A model generated the notes under the pieces. That model was not told the origin of the DNA. It saw only the letters and a program-made list of their open reading frames with translations, and searched no databases. DNA of 64,000 nt from Nitrobacter sp051535215 (lineage in GTDB: Bacteria > Pseudomonadota > Alphaproteobacteria > Rhizobiales > Xanthobacteraceae), in contig NZ_JBPPLY010000003.1 in assembly GCF_051535215.1 (NCBI RefSeq), positions 326,208-390,207 on the forward strand, written 5' to 3'. The position numbers and the translations under genes are program-made. This document shows positions 50,870-61,368 of this stretch, one piece after another. Position 1 is the stretch's first letter, and every line of letters begins with the position of its first letter.

Positions 50870-51940
50870 TCACTTCGGCGCGATGCCGGCGAACTGCAAT
50901 ACGCCCGCCACGATGACCACCATCGCCAGCGACAGCGGCAAGAACACCTTCCAGCCGAGCCGCATCAGTTGGTCGTAGCGGTAGCGCGGCACAATCGCCT
51001 TCGCCATCGCGAACATGAAGAACATGAACAGCAGCTTCAGCGAGAACCAGACGACGCCGGGCACCCAGGTGAACGGCGGCAGGTCGACCGGCGGCAGCCA
51101 GCCGCCCATGAACAGGATCGCGCCCATCGCGCACATCGTGGTGATGGCGACATATTCGCCGAGCATGAACAACAGGTACGGCGTCGAGCCATACTCGACC
51201 ATGAAACCCGCGACGAGCTCGGATTCGGCCTCAACAAGATCGAACGGCGGACGATTGGTCTCGGCCAGAGCCGATACATAGAATACCACGAACATCGGCA
51301 GCAGAGGCAGCCAATACCAGTTCAGGATGGTCAGCCACGGCAATCCGATCATGCTGGCCAGACCGCGGGCATGCTGGGCCTCGACGATGGCCGTAAGGTT
51401 CAGCGAGCCGGCGCAGAGCAATACTGTGATGATGACGAAGCCGATAGAGACTTCGTACGAGACCATCTGCGCCGCCGAACGCAATGCCGCGAGAAATGGA
51501 TATTTCGAATTCGACGACCAGCCGCCCATGATAATGCCGTAGATCGACAGCGACGAGATCGCGAAGATGTAGAGAATCCCGACATTGATGTCGGAGATCA
51601 CCCAGTTCAAATTGACTGGGATCACCGCCCACGCCGCCAGCGCAAGCACGCAGGAGACCAGCGGCGCCAGCAGGAACACGCCCTTGTTGGCGCCGGAGGG
51701 AATGATCGGTTCCTTCAGCACGAACTTCAGAAGATCGGCGAACGACTGAAACAGACCCCACGGCCCGACGACGTTGGGCCCGCGCCGGATCTGCACCGCC
51801 GCCCAGATCTTGCGATCGGCGAGCAGGATGTAGGCGATCGCGATCAGCAGAACGACAAGCAGCAGCACGCTTTGCGCGACCATCACGATCAGCGGCCAGA
51901 GAAAGTCCGTCCATAACGGCATTGCGAAAAATTCGGCCAT
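50870..51940 (-). CDS. nuoH: NADH-quinone oxidoreductase subunit H
   Basis: Eight-helix subunit forming the quinone entry chamber. 'QIRRGPNVVGPWGLFQSFAD' and 'FKEPIIPSGANKGVFLLAP'-type 'LKEPIIPSGANKGVFLLAPL' are conserved, as are 'ALAETNRPPFDLVEAESELV' and 'FMVEYGSTPYLLFMLGEY'. The ATG at 51940 gives 356 residues and follows the nuoG stop by 5 bases; a longer frame from 51991 adds an unrelated leader. Confidence 0.96.
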   Translation of the reverse strand: MAEFFAMPLWTDFLWPLIVMVAQSVLLLVVLLIAIAYILLADRKIWAAVQIRRGPNVVGPWGLFQSFADLLKFVLKEPIIPSGANKGVFLLAPLVSCVLALAAWAVIPVNLNWVISDINVGILYIFAISSLSIYGIIMGGWSSNSKYPFLAALRSAAQMVSYEVSIGFVIITVLLCAGSLNLTAIVEAQHARGLASMIGLPWLTILNWYWLPLLPMFVVFYVSALAETNRPPFDLVEAESELVAGFMVEYGSTPYLLFMLGEYVAITTMCAMGAILFMGGWLPPVDLPPFTWVPGVVWFSLKLLFMFFMFAMAKAIVPRYRYDQLMRLGWKVFLPLSLAMVVIVAGVLQFAGIAPK

Positions 51941-51945
51941 GACGC

Positions 51946-54021
51946 TCACTCCGCCGCCGTCAGCATGCGACCCGACGCGAGCCGCGAGCATTCCGCCATC
52001 ACGGCCGAGGCCCGCGCGATCGGGTTGGTCAGATAATAGTCGCCGATCGCAGCCTTGAACGGCGATTTCTCGATGCTGCCGCCCCGGCCCGCAAGATTTT
52101 TGACCGCGCGGGAATCGCCGGCCTCGATCCGGTCGATCCGCATCAAATGCGGCACCGCCTTGAACATCGCCTGCCGCAGCGCCGCCAGCGAGTCATAGCC
52201 CAGCGTCCTGCCCAGCACGTCGGACAACGCGCGGATGATGGCCCAGTCCTCCCGCGCCTCGCCGGGCGGGAAGCCGGCGCGGTCAGCCATCTGCACCCGG
52301 CCTTCCGTGTTGACGTAAATGCCGGTCTTCTCGGTGTAGGCCGCCCCCGGCAAGATCACGTCGGCACGATGCGCGCCGGCATCGCCATGAGTCCCGATAT
52401 AGACGACGAACGCCCCGTCCGGCGCCGTGATCTCGTCGGCCCCGAGCGAAAACAAAACGTCGAGTTCACCCGGTTCGGTCATTTGCGTGACTGTCATGCC
52501 GGCTTTCCCGGGCGCGAAGCCGAGGTCCAGCGCACCGACGTGCGACGCCGCATCGTGAAGCACCGCAAATCCGTTCCAGCCATCCTTCAGTGCACTGACG
52601 TCGACGGCGAGCTTCGCCGCCGCCGCGAGAACGGCCCTGCCGTCACGCCGCGATGTCGCGCCCGCACCGACCAGCACGATCGGATGGCCGGCGCCTTTGA
52701 GCACGCCGAGGAACTTGTTCTTTCCGGCCGCGAGGTCGGCGAGTGATTCCGGGCCGGCGCCGAGATAATCATGATCGTAAGTCAGGTCGGCGCTCTCGCC
52801 GATCACCCCGATCTTGAGTTGACCGGTCCGCCAGCGCTTGCGGATGCGCGCATTGAGGATCGCCGCTTCCTTGCGCGGGTTCGATCCCACGATCAAAAGC
52901 GCGTCGGCCTGCTCGATGCCGGCGATTGTCGGATTGAAGATGTAGGACGCCCGCCCTGCCGCCGGATCGAACGCGTCGCCGCCCTGCACCGCGACGTTGA
53001 CCGAGCCGAGTTTCGATAGCAACTCCTTCAGCGCGAACATCTCCTCGACAGCGGCAAGATCGCCCGCGATCGCACCGATCCGCTTACCGTCGGCCTGTGT
53101 GACTTTCGCAGCAATCGCCGCGAACGCTTCCGACCACGAGGCTTCGCGCAGCACGCCGTCCTCACGGATATAAGGACGATCGAGCCGCTGGGTGCGTAAG
53201 CCGTCGACGACGTGGCGGGTTTTGTCGGAAATCCACTCCTCGTTCACCGCCTCGTTGACGCGCGGCAGGATGCGCATTACCTCGCGCCCGCGCGTATCGA
53301 CCCGAATGGCGGATCCGACCGCATCCATCACGTCGATCGATTGGGTCTTGCCGAGCTCCCACGGCCGCGCCGCGAATGCATATGGCTTCGACGTCAGCGC
53401 ACCGACCGGACAGATATCGACGAGGTTGCCTTGCAGTTCCGAGGTGAGCGCGGTTTCAAGATAGGTGGTGATCTCCATGTCCTCGCCGCGGCCGATCGCG
53501 CCCATTTCCGGCGCGCCGCACACCTCCGCCGAAAAGCGGACGCAGCGCGTGCACTGGATGCAGCGGTTCATCGAGGTCTTGACCAGCGCGCCGAGATACT
53601 TGTCCTCGACCGCGCGCTTGTTCTCGGCGAAACGCGAGGTATCGACGCCGTATCCCATCGCCTGATCCTGCAAATCGCACTCGCCGCCCTGATCGCAGAT
53701 CGGACAGTCGAGCGGATGATTGATCAGCAGGAACTCCATCACGCCTTCGCGTGCCTTTTTCACCATGGGCGAACGCGTGGAGATTTGCGGCGGCTCACCG
53801 TTCGGACCCGGACGGCAGTCGCGCACGCCCCAGGCGCAGCTCGCGACCGGCTTCGGACCGCCTTTTATCTCGACAAGGCACATCCGGCAGTTGCCCGCGA
53901 TCGAAAGCCGCTCATGGTAACAGAAGCGCGGAATCTCGGCGCCCGCGGCTTCGCACGCCTGCAAGAGCGTGTACTCGGCGGGCACGTCGATCTCTTTGCC
54001 GTCGACAATGAGTTTTGTCAT
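51946..54021 (-). CDS. nuoG: NADH-quinone oxidoreductase subunit G
   Basis: Largest iron-sulfur subunit of the peripheral arm. The N-terminal [2Fe-2S] cysteines (34, 45, 48, 62) lie in 'IPRFCYHERLSIAGNCRMCL' and 'ASCAWG'. The His-coordinated [4Fe-4S] site is in 'INHPLDCPICDQGGECDLQ', and a further cluster is in 'MNRCIQCTRCVRF' with 'DICPVGALTSKPYAF'. A molybdopterin-oxidoreductase-like domain that holds no cofactor follows. The ATG at 54021 (691 residues) is right; a frame from 54318 runs into nuoF. NuoF-G spacing is 5 bases. Confidence 0.96.
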   Translation of the reverse strand: MTKLIVDGKEIDVPAEYTLLQACEAAGAEIPRFCYHERLSIAGNCRMCLVEIKGGPKPVASCAWGVRDCRPGPNGEPPQISTRSPMVKKAREGVMEFLLINHPLDCPICDQGGECDLQDQAMGYGVDTSRFAENKRAVEDKYLGALVKTSMNRCIQCTRCVRFSAEVCGAPEMGAIGRGEDMEITTYLETALTSELQGNLVDICPVGALTSKPYAFAARPWELGKTQSIDVMDAVGSAIRVDTRGREVMRILPRVNEAVNEEWISDKTRHVVDGLRTQRLDRPYIREDGVLREASWSEAFAAIAAKVTQADGKRIGAIAGDLAAVEEMFALKELLSKLGSVNVAVQGGDAFDPAAGRASYIFNPTIAGIEQADALLIVGSNPRKEAAILNARIRKRWRTGQLKIGVIGESADLTYDHDYLGAGPESLADLAAGKNKFLGVLKGAGHPIVLVGAGATSRRDGRAVLAAAAKLAVDVSALKDGWNGFAVLHDAASHVGALDLGFAPGKAGMTVTQMTEPGELDVLFSLGADEITAPDGAFVVYIGTHGDAGAHRADVILPGAAYTEKTGIYVNTEGRVQMADRAGFPPGEAREDWAIIRALSDVLGRTLGYDSLAALRQAMFKAVPHLMRIDRIEAGDSRAVKNLAGRGGSIEKSPFKAAIGDYYLTNPIARASAVMAECSRLASGRMLTAAE

Positions 54022-54026
54022 GGCCC

Positions 54027-55351
<1,325 letters not shown>

Positions 55352-55352
<1 letters not shown>

Positions 55353-56107
55353 CAGGTCTTGCCCTTCCTGGTCGCGTCGTCGGCGGGAGGTTTCGGCGTG
55401 GGGCTTTCCCGCCGGCTTGCGGAGTCGGTCGGCTTCTTGGCGTCCGCATCCGTCAATGCCGGTTGCGCGCTTGCACGCCGCCCGCCTTCGCCTTTCCCGG
55501 CCGCCGTATCCAAGGTCGTCGGACCGCCGATGGGAGCGGAAAACTGGCGATCGATCTGCGGGCCGGGCTTCGGCGGGTGGCCTGCGGCAAATCCATCCAG
55601 CACCTTGCCGAAGTTCTCCTTCGTCAGATCCTCATAGGTATCCTTCCAGATCAGCACCATCGGCGCGTTGACGCAGGCGCCGAGGCACTCGACCTCCTCC
55701 CAGGAGAAGTCGCCGTCCTTCGACAGATGAAAAGGCTCGTGATGAATGCGGCTTTTGCAGACGTCGAGAATGTCCTCGGCGCCGCGCAGCCGGCACGGCG
55801 TGGTGCCGCAGACCTGGATGTGGGCCTTCCTGCCGACAGGCTGCAACTGGAACATCGTGTAGAAGGTCGCGATCTCCAGCATCCGGATGTAGGGCATGTC
55901 GAGCAAATCGGCGACCGCGCGGATCGCCGCCTCGGAAATCCACCCGCCGTTCTGTTCCTGCGCGCGCCACAAAATCGCGATGGCCGCGGACGCCTGACGA
56001 CCCGCCGGGTATTGCGCGATCTGCTTCTTGGCCCAGGCGAGGTTCTCCGCGCTGAAAGCGAAGCTCTCGGGCTGTTTTTCTTTTGGTGCCAGGCGACGAA
56101 CGGACAT
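55352..56107 (-). CDS. nuoE: NADH-quinone oxidoreductase subunit E (with C-terminal tail)
   Basis: Thioredoxin-fold subunit with one [2Fe-2S] cluster: Cys100 and Cys105 in 'IQVCGTTPCRLRGAEDI', Cys141 and Cys145 in 'VECLGACVNAPMV'. The ATG at 56107 ('MSVRRLAPKEKQPESF') gives 251 residues. After about residue 190 a charged, Pro/Ala/Lys-rich tail of ~60 residues ('KPTDSASRRESPTPKPPADD') is added; E. coli NuoE ends near residue 166. The tail is probably disordered. It lies 13 bases after the methyltransferase gene. Confidence 0.95.
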
Positions 56108-56120
56108 CGTACTCCAGCTC

Positions 56121-57086
56121 TCAATGAACACGTTGCGACGCGGTCGCGTTCAGGCGACGAAAACGATCTTGCCAGAATGCGCTCGAGGTTCCGAACACGT
56201 TGTAGCCGACGTGGGAAGCGACCTTGATGCGATCCAGAATGGAGAGTTCGGTCAACGTCTCGAAGCGGCCGTTGGCCGGATCGTGCACGATCAGCGTGAG
56301 CGGCGTCTGCTCAAGAATGTAACGCGAGACGGTATGGTTCGGATCGTTGCCGTGCTCCTCGCACAGGACCACGGCGTCGCCTCGCAGCACGCGGGTGCCG
56401 CCCTTGATGGCTTCAATCTCGACGCCCTCGACATCGAGCTTGATGAGATACTTGCCGTCCGGCGAAATCTTGCCGTCGTCGAGCAGATCGTCGAGCGCCA
56501 GCACCGGTACGCTCTCCCCGCCCGCGCCGGCGCCGCCGGCGATGCTGAAGGCCTCGTGCTTGGTGCCGGACAAGCGTGCCGTGCCGCGCGCCGCGCCGAT
56601 GGCACTCTGCATGACCTCGAAGCGGTTGCCGTTGATCTTGGCGTTGTTGGAAAGCTTGGCGAAATTCGTCGATGATGGCTCGATCGCGATCGCCTTGCGC
56701 GACCCGAACGGCTTGCTGGTGACCAGCACCGACCAGTAACCGTAATTGGCGCCGCAATCGAGCAACGTGTAGTCGACATCGGCGGAGTCGAGAAACAGTA
56801 GCTCAAGCTCGTCTTCATACTTGAAGGAGCGATTGAGCAGCTTGCTCCAGTAACCGTCGCCATAGGGAAACGCGAACGTGGCGTCGGAATTGAGCCTGAC
56901 GGCGATGTCGCGCTCCGGCAACGTCTTGCGCAGCAGGTTGGCGCAAATGTTGTAGCCGCGATGCGCGAACAGCGACGACACCTTAGAGCCCGCAACCAGG
57001 GCCAGCGCCGCCGCGCGTTCCCAGGAGCTGGCTCCTTCGAGAACGCCGGAAGTCCGGTCGAACTGGATCGGCGGCTGTGCGATCAC
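56121..57086 (-). CDS. FkbM family methyltransferase, inserted in the nuo operon
   Basis: A 321-residue SAM-dependent methyltransferase of the FkbM family. Motif I is 'YTLLDCGANYGYWSVLV' (~107-123), with the acidic post-I site in 'KAIAIEPSSTNFAKLSNNA'; 'YLIKLDVEGVEIEAIKGG' (~212-225) is the FkbM hallmark, and 'VVLCEEHGNDPNHTVSRYIL' follows. FkbM enzymes O-methylate sugars or other small molecules, and the substrate here is unknown. It overlaps nuoD by 4 bases (ATGA) and precedes nuoE by 13 bases, so it must be co-transcribed with complex I. No such gene lies between nuoD and nuoE in E. coli, Paracoccus or Rhodobacter as far as I recall. There is no signal peptide. Confidence 0.9.
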   Translation of the reverse strand: MIAQPPIQFDRTSGVLEGASSWERAAALALVAGSKVSSLFAHRGYNICANLLRKTLPERDIAVRLNSDATFAFPYGDGYWSKLLNRSFKYEDELELLFLDSADVDYTLLDCGANYGYWSVLVTSKPFGSRKAIAIEPSSTNFAKLSNNAKINGNRFEVMQSAIGAARGTARLSGTKHEAFSIAGGAGAGGESVPVLALDDLLDDGKISPDGKYLIKLDVEGVEIEAIKGGTRVLRGDAVVLCEEHGNDPNHTVSRYILEQTPLTLIVHDPANGRFETLTELSILDRIKVASHVGYNVFGTSSAFWQDRFRRLNATASQRVH

Positions 57087-58294
57087 CGGTCAACCTCTCC
57101 GAACACGATGTCGAGCGAGCCGAGAATGGCAGAGACGTCAGCCAGCAGATGCCCCCGGCAGATGAAATCCATCGCCTGCAGATGCGCGAAACCCGGCGCG
57201 CGGATCTTGCACTTGTAAGGCTTGTTGCTGCCGTCGGAGACGAGGTAGACGCCGAACTCTCCCTTGGGCGCTTCCACGGCCGCATAGACTTCGCCCGCCG
57301 GAACGTGAAAGCCTTCCGTGTAAAGCTTGAAGTGATGGATCAGCGCTTCCATCGAACGCTTCATCTCGCCGCGTCGCGGCGGGAAAATCTTGTTGTCCTC
57401 GACCGCCACCGGCCCCTGCCCGTCGGCGGCGCGCAGCTTGGCGATGCACTGCTTCATGATCCGCACCGACTGCCGCATCTCCTCCATGCGAATGAGATAG
57501 CGATCGTAGCAGTCGCCGTTCTTGCCGATCGGAATATCGAAATCCATCTCGGCATAGCATTCGTAAGGCTGGGACTTCCGCAGATCCCAGGCCGCGCCGG
57601 AGCCACGAACCATGACGCCGGAGAAACCCCATTCCCACGCCTGCTTCAGGGTCACCACGCCGATATCGACGTTGCGCTGCTTGAAAATGCGGCTGGCGGT
57701 CAGCAACTGGTCGAGGTCGGCGACGACCCGAAGGAACGGATCGCACCAGGCGTCGATGTCGTCGATCAGTTTCGGCGGCAGGTCCTGATGCACACCGCCG
57801 ATGCGGAAATACGCGGCATGCATGCGCGAGCCGGAGGCGCGCTCGTAGAACATCATCAGCTTTTCGCGTTCCTCGAAGCCCCACAGCGGCGGCGTGAGCG
57901 CGCCGACGTCCATCGCCTGCGTGGTGACGTTGAGGAGATGCGAGAGAATGCGGCCGATCTCGCAGTAGAGCACCCGGATCAACTGGCCGCGGCGGGGCAC
58001 TGCGATCCCCAAAAGCTTTTCGGCCGCGAGACAGAAGGCGTGCTCCTGATTCATCGGCGCGACGTAGTCGAGCCGGTCGAAATAAGGAATCGCCTGAAGA
58101 TAGGTCTTCTGCTCGATCAGCTTCTCGGTGCCGCGGTGAAGCAGACCGATGTGCGGATCGACACGCTCGACCACCTCGCCATCCAGTTCCAGCACCAGGC
58201 GCAGAACGCCGTGCGCGGCCGGATGCTGCGGACCGAAATTGATGGTGAAGTTGCGCATACCGGGAGTTTCGGTACCAAGTGCTGCTTCGCTCAT
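57083..58294 (-). CDS. nuoD: NADH-quinone oxidoreductase subunit D
   Basis: 49-kDa-type subunit forming the quinone-binding pocket with NuoB. 'FTINFGPQHPAAHGVLRLVL' has the conserved His, 'HIGLLHRGTEKLIEQKTYLQ' and 'PYFDRLDYVAPMNQEHAF' follow, and the C-terminal 'FSVYLVSDGSNKPYKCKIR'-type 'FGVYLVSDGSNKPYKCKIRA' ends 'FGEVDR'. The ATG at 58294 (403 residues) overlaps the nuoC stop as TGATG. Confidence 0.96.
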   Translation of the reverse strand: MSEAALGTETPGMRNFTINFGPQHPAAHGVLRLVLELDGEVVERVDPHIGLLHRGTEKLIEQKTYLQAIPYFDRLDYVAPMNQEHAFCLAAEKLLGIAVPRRGQLIRVLYCEIGRILSHLLNVTTQAMDVGALTPPLWGFEEREKLMMFYERASGSRMHAAYFRIGGVHQDLPPKLIDDIDAWCDPFLRVVADLDQLLTASRIFKQRNVDIGVVTLKQAWEWGFSGVMVRGSGAAWDLRKSQPYECYAEMDFDIPIGKNGDCYDRYLIRMEEMRQSVRIMKQCIAKLRAADGQGPVAVEDNKIFPPRRGEMKRSMEALIHHFKLYTEGFHVPAGEVYAAVEAPKGEFGVYLVSDGSNKPYKCKIRAPGFAHLQAMDFICRGHLLADVSAILGSLDIVFGEVDR

Positions 58295-58914
58295 CAGCCA
58301 CCCGCCTTGCCGCCGGTCGCCTTCTCGTCCCCCGGCAGCGGATAGTCCGCGCCTTCCCATGGGGACATGAAATCGAACTTGCGAAATTCCTGATTGAGAC
58401 GCACCGGCTCGTACACCACCCGCTTCTCGGCATCGTCGTAACGCACCTCGACGAACCCCGTGAGCGGAAAGTCCTTGCGCAGCGGATGTCCGTCGAACCC
58501 GTAGTCGGTCAACAAACGCCGCATGTCGGGGTGCCCGGTGAAGATCACGCCGTAGAGATCGTAGGTCTCACGTTCGAACCAGTCAGCGCCGGGAAACACC
58601 TCGATCAGCGATGGCACCTGCGTGGTCTCCGAGGCCTCGACCCGCAGACGAATGCGCGTATTCAGCGTCGGTGACAGGAAGTGATAGACCACGTCGAAGC
58701 GTTTCTCCCGGCCGGGATAATCAACCGCGGTCACGTCGGTGATGTTGACGAAGCGGCAGCGCTGATCGTCGCGAATGAAACGGGCAACCTCGACAATCTT
58801 CGCGGCATCGACCGTGACGCTCAATTGACCGAACGACACGGCATGCCCGATCGCCGCGCCGGGAAGCGTGGCAACGATCATCTGACCCAAGGCATCGAGT
58901 CTGCTGTCGTCCAT
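58294..58914 (-). CDS. nuoC: NADH-quinone oxidoreductase subunit C
   Basis: 30-kDa-type peripheral-arm subunit, separate from NuoD (206 residues). 'VTAVDYPGREKRFDVVYHFL' and 'VFPGADWFERETYDLYGVIF' plus 'GHPDMRRLLTDYGFDGHPLR' and 'KDFPLTGFVEVRYDDAEKRV' are the family signature. It ends overlapping nuoD and starts 12 bases after nuoB. Confidence 0.96.
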   Translation of the reverse strand: MDDSRLDALGQMIVATLPGAAIGHAVSFGQLSVTVDAAKIVEVARFIRDDQRCRFVNITDVTAVDYPGREKRFDVVYHFLSPTLNTRIRLRVEASETTQVPSLIEVFPGADWFERETYDLYGVIFTGHPDMRRLLTDYGFDGHPLRKDFPLTGFVEVRYDDAEKRVVYEPVRLNQEFRKFDFMSPWEGADYPLPGDEKATGGKAGG

Positions 58915-58926
58915 TCCTTCAAACCT

Positions 58927-59541
58927 CTAGCGTTCGATGGTTCCGGTGCGCCGGATCTTTTTCTGCAGCAGCAGGATGCCGTAGAGAAGCGCTTCCGCCG
59001 TCGGAGGACAGCCCGGCACGTAGACATCGATCGGTACGATCCGGTCGCAGCCGCGCACCACCGAATAGGAATAATGGTAATACCCGCCGCCGTTGGCGCA
59101 CGATCCCATCGAGATGACGTAACGCGGTTCCGGCATCTGGTCGTAGACCTTGCGCAGCGCAGGCGCCATCTTGTTGGTCAGCGTGCCCGCTACGATCATC
59201 ACGTCCGACTGGCGGGGGGAAGCCCGCGGCGCAAAGCCGAAACGCTCGACGTCGTAGCGCGGCATCGACACCTGCATCATCTCGACCGCGCAGCAGGCGA
59301 GCCCGAAGGTCATCCACATCAGCGAGCCGGTGCGCGCCCAGGTGATGAGATCATCGGCTGCGGCGACGAAGAAGCCCTTGTCAGACAGTTCGTGCTTGAC
59401 CTCGAGAAAATAAGGATCGCCAGCGCCCACCGGCCGGCCGGTCCGAGGGTCGAGAATCGAAGCTGCTGCCGGGTCCGCGACCGGACCGCCGGCAGAGGAA
59501 GCAGCATTCGCGAACCTAGCGGTAGGGGAACTCAATCCCAT
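58927..59541 (-). CDS. nuoB: NADH-quinone oxidoreductase subunit B
   Basis: Carries the N2 [4Fe-4S] cluster that reduces quinone: Cys83-Cys84 ('MTFGLACCAVEMMQ'), Cys148 ('ISMGSCANGGGYYHYSYS') and Cys178 ('VYVPGCPPTAEALLYGI'). The ATG at 59541 (204 residues) lies inside the last codons of nuoA, a 10-base overlap; a longer frame from 59652 is a nuoA shadow. A ~35-residue N-terminal extension before 'YFLEVKHELSDKGF' is usual in alphaproteobacteria. Confidence 0.96.
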   Translation of the reverse strand: MGLSSPTARFANAASSAGGPVADPAAASILDPRTGRPVGAGDPYFLEVKHELSDKGFFVAAADDLITWARTGSLMWMTFGLACCAVEMMQVSMPRYDVERFGFAPRASPRQSDVMIVAGTLTNKMAPALRKVYDQMPEPRYVISMGSCANGGGYYHYSYSVVRGCDRIVPIDVYVPGCPPTAEALLYGILLLQKKIRRTGTIER

Positions 59542-59897
59542 TCGAGCGCGCCTTTCTTCCATTCGTACGCAAAACCTATGGTCAGCACACCGAGAAACAC
59601 CATCATCGACCAGAAGCCCGTGGCGCCGAGCTTGCCGAACGTGATCGCCCAAGGGAATAGAAATGCGACCTCAAGGTCAAAAATGATGAAAAGAATTGCG
59701 ACGAGGTAAAACCTGACGTCGAACTTCATGCGGGCGTCGTCAAACGCGTTGAATCCGCATTCATAGGCCGAAAGCTTCTCCGGGTCCGGCTGTTGATAGG
59801 CGACGATGAAAGGAGCGATCAACAGCACGGCACCGATCACGGCCGCTATACCGATAAACACCACAAGCGGGAGATAGTTCTGCAAAATGCCGGTCAT
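59532..59897 (-). CDS. nuoA: NADH-quinone oxidoreductase subunit A
   Basis: Three-helix membrane subunit (121 residues) that opens the operon. 'LPLVVFIGIAAVIGAVLLIA' is helix 1; 'PEKLSAYECGFNAFDDARMK' is the conserved loop with the Cys near the quinone site; 'FDVRFYLVAILFIIFDLEVA' and 'FLFPWA' follow. It ends 'KKGALEWD'. The start at 59897 precedes 'TGILQNYLPL'. Confidence 0.96.
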   Translation of the reverse strand: MTGILQNYLPLVVFIGIAAVIGAVLLIAPFIVAYQQPDPEKLSAYECGFNAFDDARMKFDVRFYLVAILFIIFDLEVAFLFPWAITFGKLGATGFWSMMVFLGVLTIGFAYEWKKGALEWD

Positions 59898-59962
59898 CGG
59901 CGCTTCCCCTCGCTGCGGCCCCTCGACCCGCAGTTTTTGTTAGGCTTTGGAACTTTTGAGAG

Positions 59963-59991
59963 GCTTTAGCTTAGTGCAACAGGGGTGGCAA
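59963..59991 (-). promoter_or_regulatory. Candidate nuo operon promoter
   Basis: On the minus strand TTGCCA (59991-59986) and TAAAGC (59968-59963) are 17 bases apart, leaving a leader of about 60 bases before the nuoA ATG. The -10 is weak, so this is tentative. The 329-base gap 59898-60226 also serves the small plus-strand gene at 60227; apart from these sites I see no gene in it. Confidence 0.3.
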
Positions 59992-60226
59992 GATAGCCCA
60001 ATTTGACGCACCCGAGAGAGAGATTTTGCGGGTTGACAGGAGCCGTTGACGGCGCGGCGGCCGTCCCCTCGGCACTGCGCCGCGACATTCCCTCACCCCC
60101 CACCCGCCTCCGGAAAAAATTAGGCAAACGAAACCATTTTGGGAAGGCCGCGAAGCCTTTCTGAAACAGACCGGATTTATTCTTTCTGCCAACGGCGCAT
60201 GCGACGCCGGAAAACAGGAGGGCACC

Positions 60227-60421
60227 ATGAACCATTCGATCAAGAGCGCGGACCGCACCACCCACCTGAAGATCGTGGCCGTCGCGCTGATCCTCGGCGC
60301 CTCGCTGGCAGCGTTCGGCGCCTCCGTCCGCCCCGGCGCCAATGCTGTCCAGACCGTCCATGTCCTCAAGGCCGGCCAGCCGACGATGATATCCAGTTCG
60401 GGAATATTGCTGGTAAGGTGA
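60227..60421 (+). CDS. Conserved small membrane-anchored or secreted protein, 64 residues
   Basis: Starts 'MNHSIKSADRTTHLKIVAVA' with a hydrophobic segment ('LILGASLAAFGASV', ~18-33), then 'RPGANAVQTVHVLKAGQPTM' and a short tail 'ISSSGILLVR'. A strong ribosome site (CAGGAGGGC) ends 4 bases before the ATG. I recall very similar short proteins with the 'SADRTTHLKI' start in Bradyrhizobium, mostly in several copies per genome, with no known function. A single N-terminal anchor and a small periplasmic tail are likely. Confidence 0.65.
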   Translation: MNHSIKSADRTTHLKIVAVALILGASLAAFGASVRPGANAVQTVHVLKAGQPTMISSSGILLVR

Positions 60422-60617
60422 TTTACTCAGGCGGTCGATGGGATGTTGCCGATCTCGGATCGGTGTCCAAACGGCCATCGGCGACTTTGCGTACAGACTT
60501 CTGTTAGCGACGAAGCGCAACGCGTCAAGAAACGCGGCCGAAGCTGAAGTCGGAAAGTCGTCCCGAGGCGGCAGTCAGGAAGTCTCGTTCCGGCTGAAGT
60601 TAACTATTTGAAAACAC

Positions 60618-60694
60618 TGGCGCGAGAGACGGGACTCGAACCCGCGGCCTCCGCCGTGACAGGGCGGCGCTCTAACCAACTGAGCTACTCCCGC
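60618..60694 (-). tRNA. tRNA-Asp (GTC)
   Basis: 77 nt including an encoded CCA (60618-60620). Read on the minus strand it opens GCGGGAGTAGCTCAGTTGGT; the anticodon loop is CTGTCAC with GTC anticodon between CCGCC-type and GGCGG stem arms; the T arm is GCGGG-TTCGAGT-CCCGT. The acceptor pairs GCGGGAG with CTCTCGC, with one G-U pair at 4-69, and the discriminator is G73, the aspartate identity base. All arms fold normally. Confidence 0.97.
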
Positions 60695-60854
60695 GGACGC
60701 CATGTATCCGCGCAGGTGTCAGGGCTTAAAGGCGGGACCTTTCCAAGTCAAGGCGGTTGCAAATCCCCCTGGACGACAGGCGTTTTCGAGGGATCAATGC
60801 AAAAAACAGGCTGTTTACAGGCAAAACGACGGGGTCGGCACCTCCCCGAATCGA

Positions 60855-60875
60855 CCAAGGCCTGATACGCCTTGG
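60855..60875 (+). other. Hairpin in the leader of the HU gene
   Basis: Perfect arms CCAAGGC (60855-60861) and GCCTTGG (60869-60875) around a 7-base loop, ending 32 bases before the HU start; GGCTTCCGAAGCC overlaps its 3' side as a second small palindrome. There is no U-tract, so it is not a usual terminator. It may affect mRNA stability or translation, but the role is unknown. Confidence 0.3.
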
Positions 60876-60907
60876 CTTCCGAAGCCAGCAACGACGAGGA
60901 AAGCCAT

Positions 60908-61207
60908 ATGGCGAAGAAGGCAGCGACCCCGAGCACCGTAACGCTGAAGCATCTCGCGGCGGCATTGGCCGACGACCATGAGTTGTCGAAAAAGGCCACC
61001 GAGGCCATCCTGGGCGACATGGTCACCCGCATCACCAAGCACCTCAAGAAGGGCGACCGCATTCGCATCGTCGGTCTCGGCATCCTTCAAGTCCGCAAGC
61101 GCGCCGCCCGCATGGGTCGCAACCCGGCTACCGGCGAAGCCATTCACATCAAGGCTTCCAAGAAGGTTGCGTTCCGGGCCGCAAAAGAGCTCAAGGAAGC
61201 CGTCTGA
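60908..61207 (+). CDS. HU family DNA-binding protein
   Basis: Nucleoid-associated histone-like protein (99 residues). The ATG at 60908 follows GAGGAAAG; a frame from 60872 adds 12 unlikely residues. 'TLKHLAAALADDHELSKKAT' is the N-terminal helix pair, 'DRIRIVGLGILQVRKRAARM' and 'GRNPATGEAIHIKASKKVAF' are the DNA-binding beta arm with the usual Pro at its tip. It departs from classical HU in 'LADDHELSKK', as do other alphaproteobacterial versions. It lies between tRNA-Asp (opposite strand) and pepT. Confidence 0.93.
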   Translation: MAKKAATPSTVTLKHLAAALADDHELSKKATEAILGDMVTRITKHLKKGDRIRIVGLGILQVRKRAARMGRNPATGEAIHIKASKKVAFRAAKELKEAV

Positions 61208-61368
61208 CCAAAGTGCGCGGATCGGAACGGTCCGGTTTGAACGCCTGAGGTTTTTCGGCAAACCGGATCGCCAGGCCGTCGTCATGAAACCGGATCGTCA
61301 CGGTCAGGCAGATGTCATTGACCTGATCTCCGGATAGACTGCCGCCCTGCGATAATCCTTTCGATACG

